Origin: a virus
Strand: one strand, 5' to 3'
Length of the DNA stretch: 64,000 nt
IMG/VR virus record: IMGVR_UViG_3300042691_038096
Span: 1 to 64,000 of that record
Part shown: positions 29,524-40,800 of the stretch, piece by piece
Position numbering within the stretch: the first letter of the stretch is position 1
Layout: the number at the start of each line of letters is the position of its first letter
Program-made: the position numbers and the translations under genes
Notes under the pieces: model-generated
What the model saw: the letters and a program-made list of their open reading frames with translations, nothing else
What the model was told of the DNA's origin: nothing
Database searches by the model: none

Positions 29524-31380
29524 ATGTCATTCTTTAGTAAAACGAGATTAAAGGCAAGCCAACTGTTCTATGATGCATTTGAATTTTTGCAAAGAACATA
29601 TGATCAGGCCGCTGAAGTTTTTACACCGGCTTCTCCATTCGGACAGCTACTAACAGTTGTTGCCAATTTAGGAGAACTGATTTTTTATTACATTGAAGCA
29701 GTTGCAACTGAACTTAATATTACTAGGGCTAGAAACATTGAATCAATTTATGGACTTTCTAGGTTAACTGGTCATGATCCTACTAGAGGAATATCTGCAC
29801 AGGGTGTTATTGGATTAAGACTTAATACTAAAGCAGGAAATCTATTCAGTGGTGATTATGTACAAATCTTAAACGGTGCTAAATTAGAAGTAGGACAAAA
29901 TGGCTTGACATACTTTATCAAATTTGACAGTGATTACATAAGACTTGAAAAGACCAATAAGCAGTTTATCAATGTTGAATTAATCCAAGGAGAAATTGAA
30001 ACTCAAACTTTTACTGGATCTGGTTTACCTTTACAAAGTTATAATTTAACCACAAAGGAACCTACCGACCAATACATGGTAACTGTAACCGTAGATGGGG
30101 AGATGTGGAAAAAGGTTGATTCATTATATGATATGGGTCCTGGGCGTAAAGACTTTATGTGCAAGACTAGTGTCAATGGTGGCTTAAGTATCTTTTTTGG
30201 AAATAATCAATTTGGATATTTACCTCCACTAGGTTCTATTATCACAGTAACATATGTTAAGACTAGAGGATCTGCTGGAAACATTGGTGGTAAAAATCTT
30301 GATATTAAATTTGTTGATCCTGGTACTGATTATTTAGGGCAAGAGGTTGATCTAAATGAAGTCTTATCTCTTAATATTGTAAGAAATCCTAATTTTGGTT
30401 CTAACAGTGAAGATCCTGCTTTTACTCGTCTTATTGCTCCATATCAGAGTAATTCATTTGTTTTAGCAAATCCTAATAATTACATTTACTATTTAAGTAA
30501 GTATGATTCATTTTCATTTGTAGATGCATATAATACTAAAGATGATAAATATGTAAGTGATGATAATGTCATTTACTTATTCTTAATTCCTGACATTAAT
30601 AAGAAGATCACTAGTGATAAGGATTACTTTAATGTTCCTCTTGAAGAGTTTACATTAACTGAGGATGAAAAGAATCAGGTATATGAAATCTTAAATAAGA
30701 GTGGCCGTCAGGTTGTTACCGCTGAGGTTAGAATAAATGATCCAATTGTTAAAAAGTATGCAATTAATATTGTAACCCGTTGGATAGAAGGATATGATAA
30801 AGATCAATTGGTCACAGCAATTAGAAGTACATTAAATGATTACTTCTTAAAAGTAAACCGAAGAGATAGAATACCTAGATCTGATTTAATTTCATTAATA
30901 GAAGATATTCCAGGAATTGATTCTGTTAATGTATTCTTTATCTCTGAAGAGAATGAAAATGCAATTAGAAACGGTTTCTATTTTGTTCCGGTTTATGGTG
31001 TTGATCCAGCAACCGATCAAAGAGTTCTGATTGAGAATAAGAAAATAGTTTTAATTGAAGGTGAAGATCCTCAGTTAGGATTGGATGAATTTGGAGATAT
31101 TATTATAGGATCAGATGATATAGCTGTTATAAGAGGTGGATGGCAAGATCGTAATGGAACATATTTTGAAGAAACACCAGTTAAGAACGGAATTGGTTCT
31201 CTTAATGTATTCTTTAAGAATGTTACTGCTGCTAATCTTTATAATAAAACTCAGCAAGAAAGGTTTAATGAACTTAAGAGAAATAAGGGAACCACTATTG
31301 CTACAAGTAATAATGCAAGAGCAACTAATACCGGTAGACTTTTAGATAACAGTACGCAGAAAGTAATTAAGAATTTATAA
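29524..31380 (+). CDS. Baseplate wedge protein gp6/gpJ-like
   Basis: A 618-residue protein with baseplate-J features: an N-terminal helical region (ATELNITRARNIESIYGLSR), a beta domain (IGLRLNTKAGNLFSGDYVQI), a VTYVKTRGSAGNIG segment and a long C-terminal region with DYFLKVNRRDRIPRSDLISL. T4 gp6 is 660 residues. gp25 and gp6 form the wedge core. The final A of the stop is the first base of the next ATG. Confidence 0.82.
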   Translation: MSFFSKTRLKASQLFYDAFEFLQRTYDQAAEVFTPASPFGQLLTVVANLGELIFYYIEAVATELNITRARNIESIYGLSRLTGHDPTRGISAQGVIGLRLNTKAGNLFSGDYVQILNGAKLEVGQNGLTYFIKFDSDYIRLEKTNKQFINVELIQGEIETQTFTGSGLPLQSYNLTTKEPTDQYMVTVTVDGEMWKKVDSLYDMGPGRKDFMCKTSVNGGLSIFFGNNQFGYLPPLGSIITVTYVKTRGSAGNIGGKNLDIKFVDPGTDYLGQEVDLNEVLSLNIVRNPNFGSNSEDPAFTRLIAPYQSNSFVLANPNNYIYYLSKYDSFSFVDAYNTKDDKYVSDDNVIYLFLIPDINKKITSDKDYFNVPLEEFTLTEDEKNQVYEILNKSGRQVVTAEVRINDPIVKKYAINIVTRWIEGYDKDQLVTAIRSTLNDYFLKVNRRDRIPRSDLISLIEDIPGIDSVNVFFISEENENAIRNGFYFVPVYGVDPATDQRVLIENKKIVLIEGEDPQLGLDEFGDIIIGSDDIAVIRGGWQDRNGTYFEETPVKNGIGSLNVFFKNVTAANLYNKTQQERFNELKRNKGTTIATSNNARATNTGRLLDNSTQKVIKNL

Positions 31381-31649
31381 TGAACGAGTTAACAGAAAGA
31401 AGAAGAGGTTTTGAAAGTCCGTATAAAACGGCATATGAGGAAGGCTGGGAATTAAAGAACACCGGCTTTGACTATAGCGAATCTTTGTTGGAGAAAACCT
31501 TATCACCTTATATGTTTGGTAATGAAAGACTTGCAAACTTTATCATAGGACACTTAAACGGCATTATGGTTTTCTTTATTAATAAGGTTAAGTTTCTAAG
31601 AATCTATTACAATTTTGCAGTACCTAAAGACTATCAAAAAATAAATTAA
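31380..31649 (+). CDS. Small baseplate-operon protein, 89 aa
   Basis: Coupled to the gp6-like gene by a one-base overlap. Charged N-terminal half, then a hydrophobic stretch (FIIGHLNGIMVFFINKVKFL) that might be a membrane helix or a buried helix. Unknown, but its position within the wedge operon suggests a baseplate or assembly role. Confidence 0.55.
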   Translation: MNELTERRRGFESPYKTAYEEGWELKNTGFDYSESLLEKTLSPYMFGNERLANFIIGHLNGIMVFFINKVKFLRIYYNFAVPKDYQKIN

Positions 31650-31650
31650 G

Positions 31651-34600
31651 ATGAATCGCTGGAGTCATATATACTTTTTTGATAAGAACGGCAAGTATTA
31701 TAATTTTGATTATGATCAAACTAATGATATTTGGACCGGCAATATTTACTTACCTGAAGTTTCTACTGGACTTTTTGAGGTAGGCCAATTGTTTATCTTA
31801 CAGGAATTTATTGATGCTACCACCGGTCTTAAGAAATTTGGATATCCGCATTCATATGAACCTCATCCTATAACAGGGCAAACGGGTTTTACTGGGCAAG
31901 GAAACACTGGAACTTGTGATTGGTTAGCTGAATGGGAAACAACAGACCCTGAGGCAATCTTCTTATTTCAGTTTGATGAAAATTTTGTAACTGGTACAAA
32001 TTCTGCATTAAGTATAGAAGTTGCAGGACCGCCATTGGTTAAGTATGATCAAATTGCTATTCCTTTAGATTATGATCCTCTGCAGACTGTTGATTCTGAA
32101 GACTATGTTGTAACAAATGACATTAGACCGCAGGTTCTTCAGATTAACTTTACTATAAACTCGGAGGAAGAAGATACTTTTAAAAGAACTCTAATCATTA
32201 GAGATGAATGCACAGGTACTGATGTTGCAAAGATAACGGTATTTGGCGAGACAATCGGTGAAGATGAACGTCTTAGAACTATGACCGAAAACTTTGGTTA
32301 TAACATTGCTCTTAATGATACACATATCTTTAGGGATACAAATATCTATGAACAAAAACCTGACTTTATTGAATTAAACCGAAAGAGAAAGGAGCTTATG
32401 ATGGAAGGTCATAACATTTATCCTTTTATTGGTTCTTACAAAGGTCTTATTAATGCAATTAACTTTTTTGGTTATAATAATCTACAGGTTAAAGAGTTCT
32501 GGAAAAACATTAATAAGTCTTCTCCTAGATATGGCAAGTATATTCAATCTAATGCTATAAACCTATTTGATCCTGAAGTTAATTATAATGATATGACAAT
32601 AACTCTTCCTAATAAAAACTTTAGGAAGACCAATATGTTTAGCTTAATCTATAAGATTAATCAGGTTAAGAATGGTTTTTATGATGAGGATGATCTTCCA
32701 CAAACAGAAGAGGTATTTGACTATACCTTAGAGGAAGTACTTATTAAGCTATTTGGACTTAAGAGAAAATTAGAAAAAGAATTCTTACCTCTTAATGCTC
32801 ATATTAAGGATATCACTGGTGAAGCTGACTTTTTTGGATTGGCTGAACTTACCAATACTATAAGCAGAAATGATAAAAGAAATATTGATGTAGGTATTGC
32901 TGCTAACTTTAAGGTTAGTCCTGAAGGATGTTCATATCTAGAGGATCTTAGAAGCTTTGCGGATTTTTGCTATCAGCAGGAAGGCATTGTTGGTCAAGCA
33001 ATAGTTAACTTCTGTAATGCTTATGTAGCCCCACTCTTAGCATATAGTACCTCGGGTGGTGGATCTGGTAGTGGAGGAAGTAATATACAGACTTATAGAA
33101 ACCTTGTAGTAGGACCATATAATCCTGGTGATCAATTACCTAGTCCTCCGATTGGACCTGATCCTAATAGTATTTTAGGTTCACCTTTTGGTGCTCAGAT
33201 TTTTTCTATTGCTGATATAGCCAATGTATATGCTTCATACTTTACTAGATATTCACCAAGTGCCAATAGTGTATTACCTGATAAACCTGATGTACCGGTA
33301 GGATCTTTAGTTGTATTAGAAAATACTTCATTTGGAAACTTAACATGGAATAACATTGATATGACATGGAACCAGGTTTCAAATGCAAATACATTTCATA
33401 CATTTGATTTTGATCCGCAGGGCGCAAATGTTGGAGATGAATTTAGAATATATGATCCTGTAACCGGATCACAGGCTTCATATGTAGTCCAACCTGGTGA
33501 CACCGATAACACAGTAACAACTGCACTCTATAACCAATTAGTTGCATTAAAGAATAGTTTTGTATCTCCTTGGTTATTTTTTGATATTAGCCAAGTTACA
33601 TTAACCAGTGGAACTGCCATAAGACTTTATGGAAGTAATACGCAAAACATTCAAGTTGAAGTTATTCGTACCCCAGTTAGTGGAGCAGTATTCTTTAAGT
33701 TTGATAATCCTGGAGAAATCTTATACACTTGGAATAGCATACAGAGATCAAACTTTAGTGAAATTGAATGGACGGTTTATAAAGAAGAGACTGAGTCATC
33801 TCCTGAATACTTCTTTACAATTAGAGGTCCTATCAATGTTTATAACAGCCTTCCTATAACATTACCTTATGTTGGTAGTTATAATGTTGAAATGAAACTG
33901 TTTGATCTTTACAATAACATTTCTTCAATAATAAAAACTGATGTTATTGATATTTGTAGTAAGGAGGTTGAATATTCAGGTTGGTATCAGGCTAGAAAAT
34001 ATGAATACACTTGGTTAACAGATGGTAAGTGGAAATGGAACGAATATGGTTCTACATGGAACCTTCCAATTGAGCCTAGCGTAACATGGGACGAAGAAAC
34101 TCCTAGTCTATATGATTCTCTTGATAGAGTTAATGCAATACTTAATAATTTTGGATTAGGTGTATCTCCTAACTTTAGACTATTAAATTACCAAGATAAT
34201 GGTAACACTAGTTTTGTAGGACCTTATTATTGGGATAACTTAACAAAAGGAAACTGGAATGATACCTATCATCTATGGTGGGATCTAACTTCAATTACCG
34301 GTGATACTCCTGCATTCTTTCAATTTAAGGAAATATCAACTTTCTCATATCTTAGAATAGTTGATCGTAAAGGTGATATAGGTACTTTCTATTTTGATCC
34401 AACTATTACAACATTATCTCAAGCAGCTGCTAAACTTAATTTAAGTAATGATCCTATAATTAATAAGTACATTTACAATGTTGTACTTGATGCAACAAAT
34501 AATGAGAAGTTTATACAGGCAGTTTCACGTTACTTTGGTAAGTATGGTGATTGGCAAGATGTTGATATCGTTGATGTAAATGGAAACAGGATATGTGCAT

Positions 34601-35007
34601 CGACCGGAAGTACACCTACTGGTGTTACTGGAAATACTGGTGTTACTGGAATAACCGGAAATACTGGTTCAACTGGAACTGGATGTGAAAGCTTAATCTA
34701 TAGAAAAGGTTTACATAGATCAAGTAATCCTACATGGGATACTGCTAGATTTATTAATGAAGGAAAAACACTTCCTAAAATGACATGGCTCATGTTTGTA
34801 TATGATAAATGTAAAATAAATGGAAAAGGCAAACCTAAATGGACAATACGAAATACTTCTAATCCTAACACACCTGATATATATTTTGAAAGCAAGTACT
34901 TAACATACCTGTTTCAAGATCCCGGTAGATACGAGATAGGCTTAGAACTAACAGATTCTAATGGGAATAAATATAAAAAGGAAAGAAATATTCTAATCAT
35001 AAAATAA
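31651..35007 (+). CDS. Large baseplate protein, gp7-like position, 1118 aa
   Basis: A multi-domain beta-rich protein following the gp25/gp6-like wedge genes, the place of gp7 in T4 (1032 residues). A helical part near 240-330 contains FIELNRKRKELMMEGHNIYP and KGLINAINFFGY. Later regions include two PKD-like beta domains (about 690-760 and the final 70 residues, GRYEIGLELTDSNGNKYK). Short collagen-like runs occur near 78-90 and at about 990-1015 (TGNTGVTGITGNTGSTG). Homology to gp7 is inferred from order and size, not from motifs. Confidence 0.6.
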   Translation: MNRWSHIYFFDKNGKYYNFDYDQTNDIWTGNIYLPEVSTGLFEVGQLFILQEFIDATTGLKKFGYPHSYEPHPITGQTGFTGQGNTGTCDWLAEWETTDPEAIFLFQFDENFVTGTNSALSIEVAGPPLVKYDQIAIPLDYDPLQTVDSEDYVVTNDIRPQVLQINFTINSEEEDTFKRTLIIRDECTGTDVAKITVFGETIGEDERLRTMTENFGYNIALNDTHIFRDTNIYEQKPDFIELNRKRKELMMEGHNIYPFIGSYKGLINAINFFGYNNLQVKEFWKNINKSSPRYGKYIQSNAINLFDPEVNYNDMTITLPNKNFRKTNMFSLIYKINQVKNGFYDEDDLPQTEEVFDYTLEEVLIKLFGLKRKLEKEFLPLNAHIKDITGEADFFGLAELTNTISRNDKRNIDVGIAANFKVSPEGCSYLEDLRSFADFCYQQEGIVGQAIVNFCNAYVAPLLAYSTSGGGSGSGGSNIQTYRNLVVGPYNPGDQLPSPPIGPDPNSILGSPFGAQIFSIADIANVYASYFTRYSPSANSVLPDKPDVPVGSLVVLENTSFGNLTWNNIDMTWNQVSNANTFHTFDFDPQGANVGDEFRIYDPVTGSQASYVVQPGDTDNTVTTALYNQLVALKNSFVSPWLFFDISQVTLTSGTAIRLYGSNTQNIQVEVIRTPVSGAVFFKFDNPGEILYTWNSIQRSNFSEIEWTVYKEETESSPEYFFTIRGPINVYNSLPITLPYVGSYNVEMKLFDLYNNISSIIKTDVIDICSKEVEYSGWYQARKYEYTWLTDGKWKWNEYGSTWNLPIEPSVTWDEETPSLYDSLDRVNAILNNFGLGVSPNFRLLNYQDNGNTSFVGPYYWDNLTKGNWNDTYHLWWDLTSITGDTPAFFQFKEISTFSYLRIVDRKGDIGTFYFDPTITTLSQAAAKLNLSNDPIINKYIYNVVLDATNNEKFIQAVSRYFGKYGDWQDVDIVDVNGNRICASTGSTPTGVTGNTGVTGITGNTGSTGTGCESLIYRKGLHRSSNPTWDTARFINEGKTLPKMTWLMFVYDKCKINGKGKPKWTIRNTSNPNTPDIYFESKYLTYLFQDPGRYEIGLELTDSNGNKYKKERNILIIK

Positions 35008-35016
35008 GAAAAAAAA

Positions 35017-35673
35017 ATGGCTATAAGCGTAACAGAAATTCTTGGAACCGATTCATTATCAGGATCAAGACTAGTTATTAATGATAACTTTAACATTCTT
35101 GCTAGCGAGATTAATGCGATGGAGGTTTACTTTAATCCAACCGCAGGAACATTAAATAACCTGGCTGATGTTAAGACAGAATCATTAAGAGTAGGTTTAA
35201 GTACAGTATTACTTGATATTAATGCTAGTACATTTAACATATTGACTCGAGTTAATATGAGCGGTAACCTTAACCTCAATGGTGCTGGGTTATTTAGAAA
35301 TGATGTTGATCCACAAACACTTAATGATACTTTTTCTGGACCATCTCTAACAATTCAGGTTGGTACTAGTACAGCGATTCCACCTTACACTATTGAAAGA
35401 GTTGGTAATTCAAATACTGGATCTCCTCTTAACATTTTACTAAACGATGGTTCAATTGGTCAAGAAGTAATCTTTACTTATTCTGACTCTACAACCGGTT
35501 TAGTTTATATTAAGGGTGCAGTAAACCCACTTATTTTACCAGGTGCTACTACCCCAGCCCCAACTATTGAGTTAAGCGAGAAAGGTGAATCAGTACATTT
35601 ACTTTGTATTGATGATGGAACCGGTAACGGCGAATGGTATGTAATCGGTGGAACTGGATATACAATCCTTTAA
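35017..35673 (+). CDS. Baseplate/fibre protein, 218 aa
   Basis: Begins MAISVTEILGTDSLSGSRLV followed by INDNFNILASEI, a start that resembles the protein at 46421 (ITIQELIPSDTISQAVNKIN, then FNFD). This suggests a shared baseplate-attachment module. The rest is beta-rich and low in charge. It is probably a short fibre or fibre-attachment protein. Confidence 0.55.
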   Translation: MAISVTEILGTDSLSGSRLVINDNFNILASEINAMEVYFNPTAGTLNNLADVKTESLRVGLSTVLLDINASTFNILTRVNMSGNLNLNGAGLFRNDVDPQTLNDTFSGPSLTIQVGTSTAIPPYTIERVGNSNTGSPLNILLNDGSIGQEVIFTYSDSTTGLVYIKGAVNPLILPGATTPAPTIELSEKGESVHLLCIDDGTGNGEWYVIGGTGYTIL

Positions 35674-35693
35674 TAAAAACTAATAAGCTATAG

Positions 35694-37808
35694 ATGGCCA
35701 CAACGCCTTTAATTAAAACGCCACAGGCAGACGGAGGAACTTTTTATACTTTCTCTTCAGCAGCAAGAGACCTCTCTAAGACTCTAAATAATGAGAACCT
35801 TAGACTGGTCTTTTCTAAGTTTGCTCTACTTAATATTCCAGATTTTGATAGATTGGATCCTTCTACTTTTAGTAGTTATCAAAACTATATGCAATTTGAT
35901 ACTATTGATGGTATGATCCAAAATGGCGGACTAAAAGGCGATCCTAATGTTAACTGGGCAGAGAGTTTCCAAAACTATGCACTTAACCTAGAGGAATTAA
36001 TTTTAAGTAATTCAGGTTATGATAATACAGTTAGAAGAACCGTTACTGAGCGTGTGTTCTTTAAATGGCTTAAAGAAACTGGAGCAATTCGTTTTAGAAC
36101 TGCAACCGCACTTGAAAAAAGTGGTTCAGTTGCAGGAAACCTATTTGTTGAGGAAGATGAAATAACAACAGGTAATGTTCAATACAGAAGAGTTGTTAAA
36201 TATCTTGGAGAGATTGATATTGTAAATAATGTTGATAAAGCAGGTGAAGCTTATACAGAACTTTACATAAATGTTCCAACTGAGGTTGGTGATACTCCTA
36301 CTATTTTATTTGATTCTGTATCTGATGCTAATTATCAACCAAGTCTAAAGATTCAAGGTTCTAATGAATATATCTTAGGAAGAAATGTAAATACTATTCA
36401 TCCTCAAGGTTTAGATATCTTTGCTTTTTATGATTATGATCAGGCCTTATTAGGCGGAGGACCTGCAGGTTATACCGATCCTAATGCAAACTGGATGAAT
36501 GAAACAACTCCACCAAGTACAACTGATGCGTACTTTACTGAGCCTACAACATTTACCAATCCAGGAAACATTGATATTAGAAAATATCCAGCCGACTACG
36601 GAAGTCCTGCTGGGTTTAGTGGTTCTGCATATCGTAGAAGTAGACTTGATGGTATAAGTTTAGATTTTAATCCAACACATTACCAACAAATTGTAGAAGA
36701 CCCTACAATTTCTTCCATTCCACAATTTAATGGCATTGATTTATCAAGCACATTTGAATTTAATGCAGTTCTTGTTTATTATGATTTAGTAGACTTAAGT
36801 AATTCTGCTAACACTGTTACTAACCTATATGGTATTTTGTTATTAGATAACATTACTCCAACGGTTGACGGTGGTTACATTCAAAGATATCCTAAATACA
36901 AACCTAACAGGGTTACTGGTCAAAACGGTAACAGTTATGGCTTTAAGATTAATCTTAGATTTGATGCATCACCAGGTACTGCCGGAATTGATACTATAAT
37001 CAATGACTATAACACTTTCTCTATGGGTCTGTTTGTTGATGCTACTGCTCAACTTCAAGAATCTGCTAGAATATTCCAAAGACAGCAAATAGAATTAAGT
37101 TCATTAGAGCAAAGAGTACAAGGATTAGAAAATAGTATTGATGCAATATCAACTTCTAATTCATTACAAGCTCAAATTAATAGTTTACAACAGCAGTTTA
37201 ATAATGCTTCTATTTCTATGGCAAATGGAAGTACATTATTGGATTTAATTGCAAAAAATGCAGATGAAATCCAATCATTAGCTAATGGTAATGTTTCATC
37301 TACTTTACAATACAATACCGATGTATTAAGGGCTGGTCCTGGTATATCATTAAATAAGAACACACCTAATCAGGTTAGGGTTGATCAAGTCACTCAGCAA
37401 TACATATTTATGATTCCGTTTGATGAAAACGGTAATGAGATTACTTCAACTAATCCTCTTGATCTAAATGTAATTTCGCCTAAAGTTTATACATCCTTAA
37501 ACACGTTTACAAACATGTTAAGAGTAAGTACAGTAAATGCTGCTGGTGGAGATCTATTAATTTACATTGATGATTCTGACATTCAGTGGAAGACTGGGCA
37601 GGTTGTAAAACTTACATTTAACAATACATTAGATATCTCTTCAAAGAATATTAGAATTTACACAGATTCATTGAATAGGTTGAATCAAGGTGTCTATGGT
37701 GTAACTATTGGTGTAATTCCTAACAATGAAATTTCATCTAAACCTATCATTGAATTAATATGTACTGAACAAGGTGTACTTAATTTTGTGTATGACATTA
37801 TCAAATAA
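35694..37808 (+). CDS. Large virion structural protein, 704 aa
   Basis: A beta-rich, low-charge protein with a coiled-coil region near residues 445-510 (LEQRVQGLENSIDAISTSNS and LQAQINSLQQQFNNAS). A separate C-terminal beta domain follows. The coiled coil suggests a trimeric fibre or baseplate component. No family is recognised. It lies within the large tail-fibre/baseplate block. Confidence 0.6.
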   Translation: MATTPLIKTPQADGGTFYTFSSAARDLSKTLNNENLRLVFSKFALLNIPDFDRLDPSTFSSYQNYMQFDTIDGMIQNGGLKGDPNVNWAESFQNYALNLEELILSNSGYDNTVRRTVTERVFFKWLKETGAIRFRTATALEKSGSVAGNLFVEEDEITTGNVQYRRVVKYLGEIDIVNNVDKAGEAYTELYINVPTEVGDTPTILFDSVSDANYQPSLKIQGSNEYILGRNVNTIHPQGLDIFAFYDYDQALLGGGPAGYTDPNANWMNETTPPSTTDAYFTEPTTFTNPGNIDIRKYPADYGSPAGFSGSAYRRSRLDGISLDFNPTHYQQIVEDPTISSIPQFNGIDLSSTFEFNAVLVYYDLVDLSNSANTVTNLYGILLLDNITPTVDGGYIQRYPKYKPNRVTGQNGNSYGFKINLRFDASPGTAGIDTIINDYNTFSMGLFVDATAQLQESARIFQRQQIELSSLEQRVQGLENSIDAISTSNSLQAQINSLQQQFNNASISMANGSTLLDLIAKNADEIQSLANGNVSSTLQYNTDVLRAGPGISLNKNTPNQVRVDQVTQQYIFMIPFDENGNEITSTNPLDLNVISPKVYTSLNTFTNMLRVSTVNAAGGDLLIYIDDSDIQWKTGQVVKLTFNNTLDISSKNIRIYTDSLNRLNQGVYGVTIGVIPNNEISSKPIIELICTEQGVLNFVYDIIK

Positions 37809-37829
37809 ATAATAAAAGTATCTAATTAA

Positions 37830-40800
37830 ATGGCTGAACAAAATTCAATATCAACTTTATTACCTGAACTTTTAAGACTCTTTAACAATTCGTTAGAGAG
37901 CTTTGAGAGAGTGAATCAGGCAATCACATCAAGCCAAGAGTCAGTTACTATAAACATTCAAAATGAGGACGGTACATTATCTCGTTTAACAATACCGTCT
38001 TTTGGATTCTTAAAGAACTCAATTACCAGACTAGATAATAACATTAACACTATAACCAATGTTGGAGGTGGATCTAGTTCGGTTAGACTTGCAGATGGTA
38101 CTTTTAGAAAATTGGTATTGGCAAAATTGCCATCCGAGGCTCCTAACCTAACATCTATAAATTCAGTAAATCAATTTAACATAAAGCCTAACTGGTTTTT
38201 TGAAGAGTTAATTAATCCTCTTCTCTATATTTCATTTGATTTAACTGGTCAGGTTCCTATTGATACAGAGAAGGCAATTATTCAAAGATACATTTTAGAT
38301 ACTAATACTCAGGCTAAAATACAGTTCTTTGAAAATAATTACAATGGAAGATCTGATGTAAATTACTTTACATTTCTTCAACAAATTGTTGAAAGAAACA
38401 TTGCTTATGTATTAGATGAAGCCGTAGTTGATCTTCCTCCAAGGAATAAAAGATATAGCGGAAACTTTAGTGTTACTAGGATATCGGATATTAATTTTAC
38501 AGAGGAGATTAATGGTGTTTCTGTCACATCTCAGAAGAAATCATATAAGTTAAATAAGTTACTATATACAGATACTTTGGCTGACTTCGATGACACGATA
38601 CAGCTAAAAGTAGGTGATAGTTTAGAGGTTGTTTCTAACCCTGTTGATACTCGATACATTGTTAAGAGTGTTGATTCTAGCACAAATTCAGTTATCCTTG
38701 ATTTAGTAGAAGGTACTAAACCTATTCAAATTGGAGCTGATGTTCTTAAGATAGGTTCTGGTATTAACGATAATGTTCAAGTGGATGTTACAGTAGGCTT
38801 TAACGAGCGTTGTGTAGTATTCATTAAGCCGATTGATCCAGATTCTAAGATTCCTTCAATTAATTGGTCACCCGGTGCAGGTTTTTATACGAACACATTG
38901 ACTACTATTGCTTCTGATGGTACACAGCAAACATTAGCTGACTATTATCAAAAGTATGCTGTTGATTTTGGTAAGTTTCTATTATCATTCGCTCAGGATA
39001 AATTGCCAACAACAAGAGAAGGATTAATTCCTAATGCACCTGCATTAGCTGCATCTGACTTTAAGGTTAAACTGGTAAATGGTCAAGTTACAAATGCTGA
39101 TGCAGTTGTACAATTACAAGATCTTAATAATCAAAAGAATACATTAACATCAAGTCTAAAAGAATTAGATACTGCAATTTCACAGTATAGAACAAAGATT
39201 CAGACTACAAATTATAGTACTGATGTTGAAAGAGATGCTGATAAGAATGCTTTGCAAGGTCTTATCACAGATAGAAGTACTCAGGCTGAATTATATGCTT
39301 CTATTGTAAAAGAGATAGATGCAAATAGTAAAGATAATTCTGTTGCAAGTATAACTCCTAAATATAGAGTAAGAGGATTCTGGGCAATGCCTGCAGAAAA
39401 ATCTACACCAGCAACTGGCCCACAGGCAATTGTTAAGTTTAAGATTAGATATAGATATCTTTCTCAAGATGGCGCAGCCAACCCAGTTGATCAATTTACA
39501 TTTGTTGATGGAAACGGTACCAGTCAAGGTGCATTTTCAAACTATGAAATAATTGACAGTGTATTACGTCCTAGATCAAAGAATCCAATTACTGGTCTTT
39601 ATCAATGGGATACTATTAATAATGATAATGCTGACGCTGTAAATATTAATCAACTTGATATCCCTATTAGAAAAGGAGAAATTGTTGAAGTTCAGGTTAA
39701 GTCAATATCTGAAGCAGGTTGGCCATCTAATCCTTTGGAGAGTGATTGGTCAGATGCAGTTAGAATTGAATTTCCAGCAGACTTAAGTTCTGATAGTGCG
39801 GTAGAATCAATTCTTAATCAAAATAAACAAGACATTGCAAAAGTAAGTCTTGAAGAAAGTCTTAGAGCAAAAGGTATTGATCAACACTTAAGTAGTTCAT
39901 TTACCGCAAACGAAAGATACTATGCTCACTCTGCTAGTGTAATTGCTTCCGGATTCTTATCTGAAAGTCAAACACCAGTTGACTTATTCTCTAAGTTGGT
40001 AGAAATGCAGGCAAGACTTGATGAGTTTTCTGAAATACTTAGAAATGCTGCAGGCGAATTGGTTGTTACTCTGATTGATGATCAAGGTAATACAATTAAC
40101 ATTAAGCGTAATTCATCAACCAAGGTTTTTGCTGGATTCTACTTTAATGAAGTTAAGGACTTGGATGATCCACGCGGCGCTATCGTTACAAAAACTTTCT
40201 TTATTAATTTATCTAATGCTGAACAAACAGGATTAAGATTAATTGCAAGGATTACTGGTTCTAGAACTCGAATGGTTAAGGAATCTGAAAATCCTGGTTA
40301 TACTAATTCTGAGGCTGCAAATGGATCTGTTATTTTACCTGCAACATATTCTTGGTTAGATAACAGTTCAATAAACCAAAGTACAAATAGAGCTACATTT
40401 GAAACTACTGATAGTGATTATAACACAATTCGTAAATATGATCTTGTTCCGATTGTATTAAGTAATCCATCTGTAACTTCTACTAATAAGTACGGTCAGG
40501 ATGTATCTTTATCACCATTTCAGTCTGCACAGAATAAGAACCAATTTATTTACTCAAGATTTAAAGATGTTTCATCTGAGGAAACTTTTTACAGTTATAT
40601 AAATCCTAATGATGGTTATACATTTAACCTAGATACTTGTGAAAACTTTTTCCTTAAAGATAACTTTTCATCAACAGTAACGGCTGGGCAATTTATCTGG
40701 GGCGGTGGCTTTGATGCATCGGGTAATCCTACTACAGCTGGATCATATGATTTACCACAGGGTGATAATAGTATAGAGGTACATATTAATCATCCTTGGG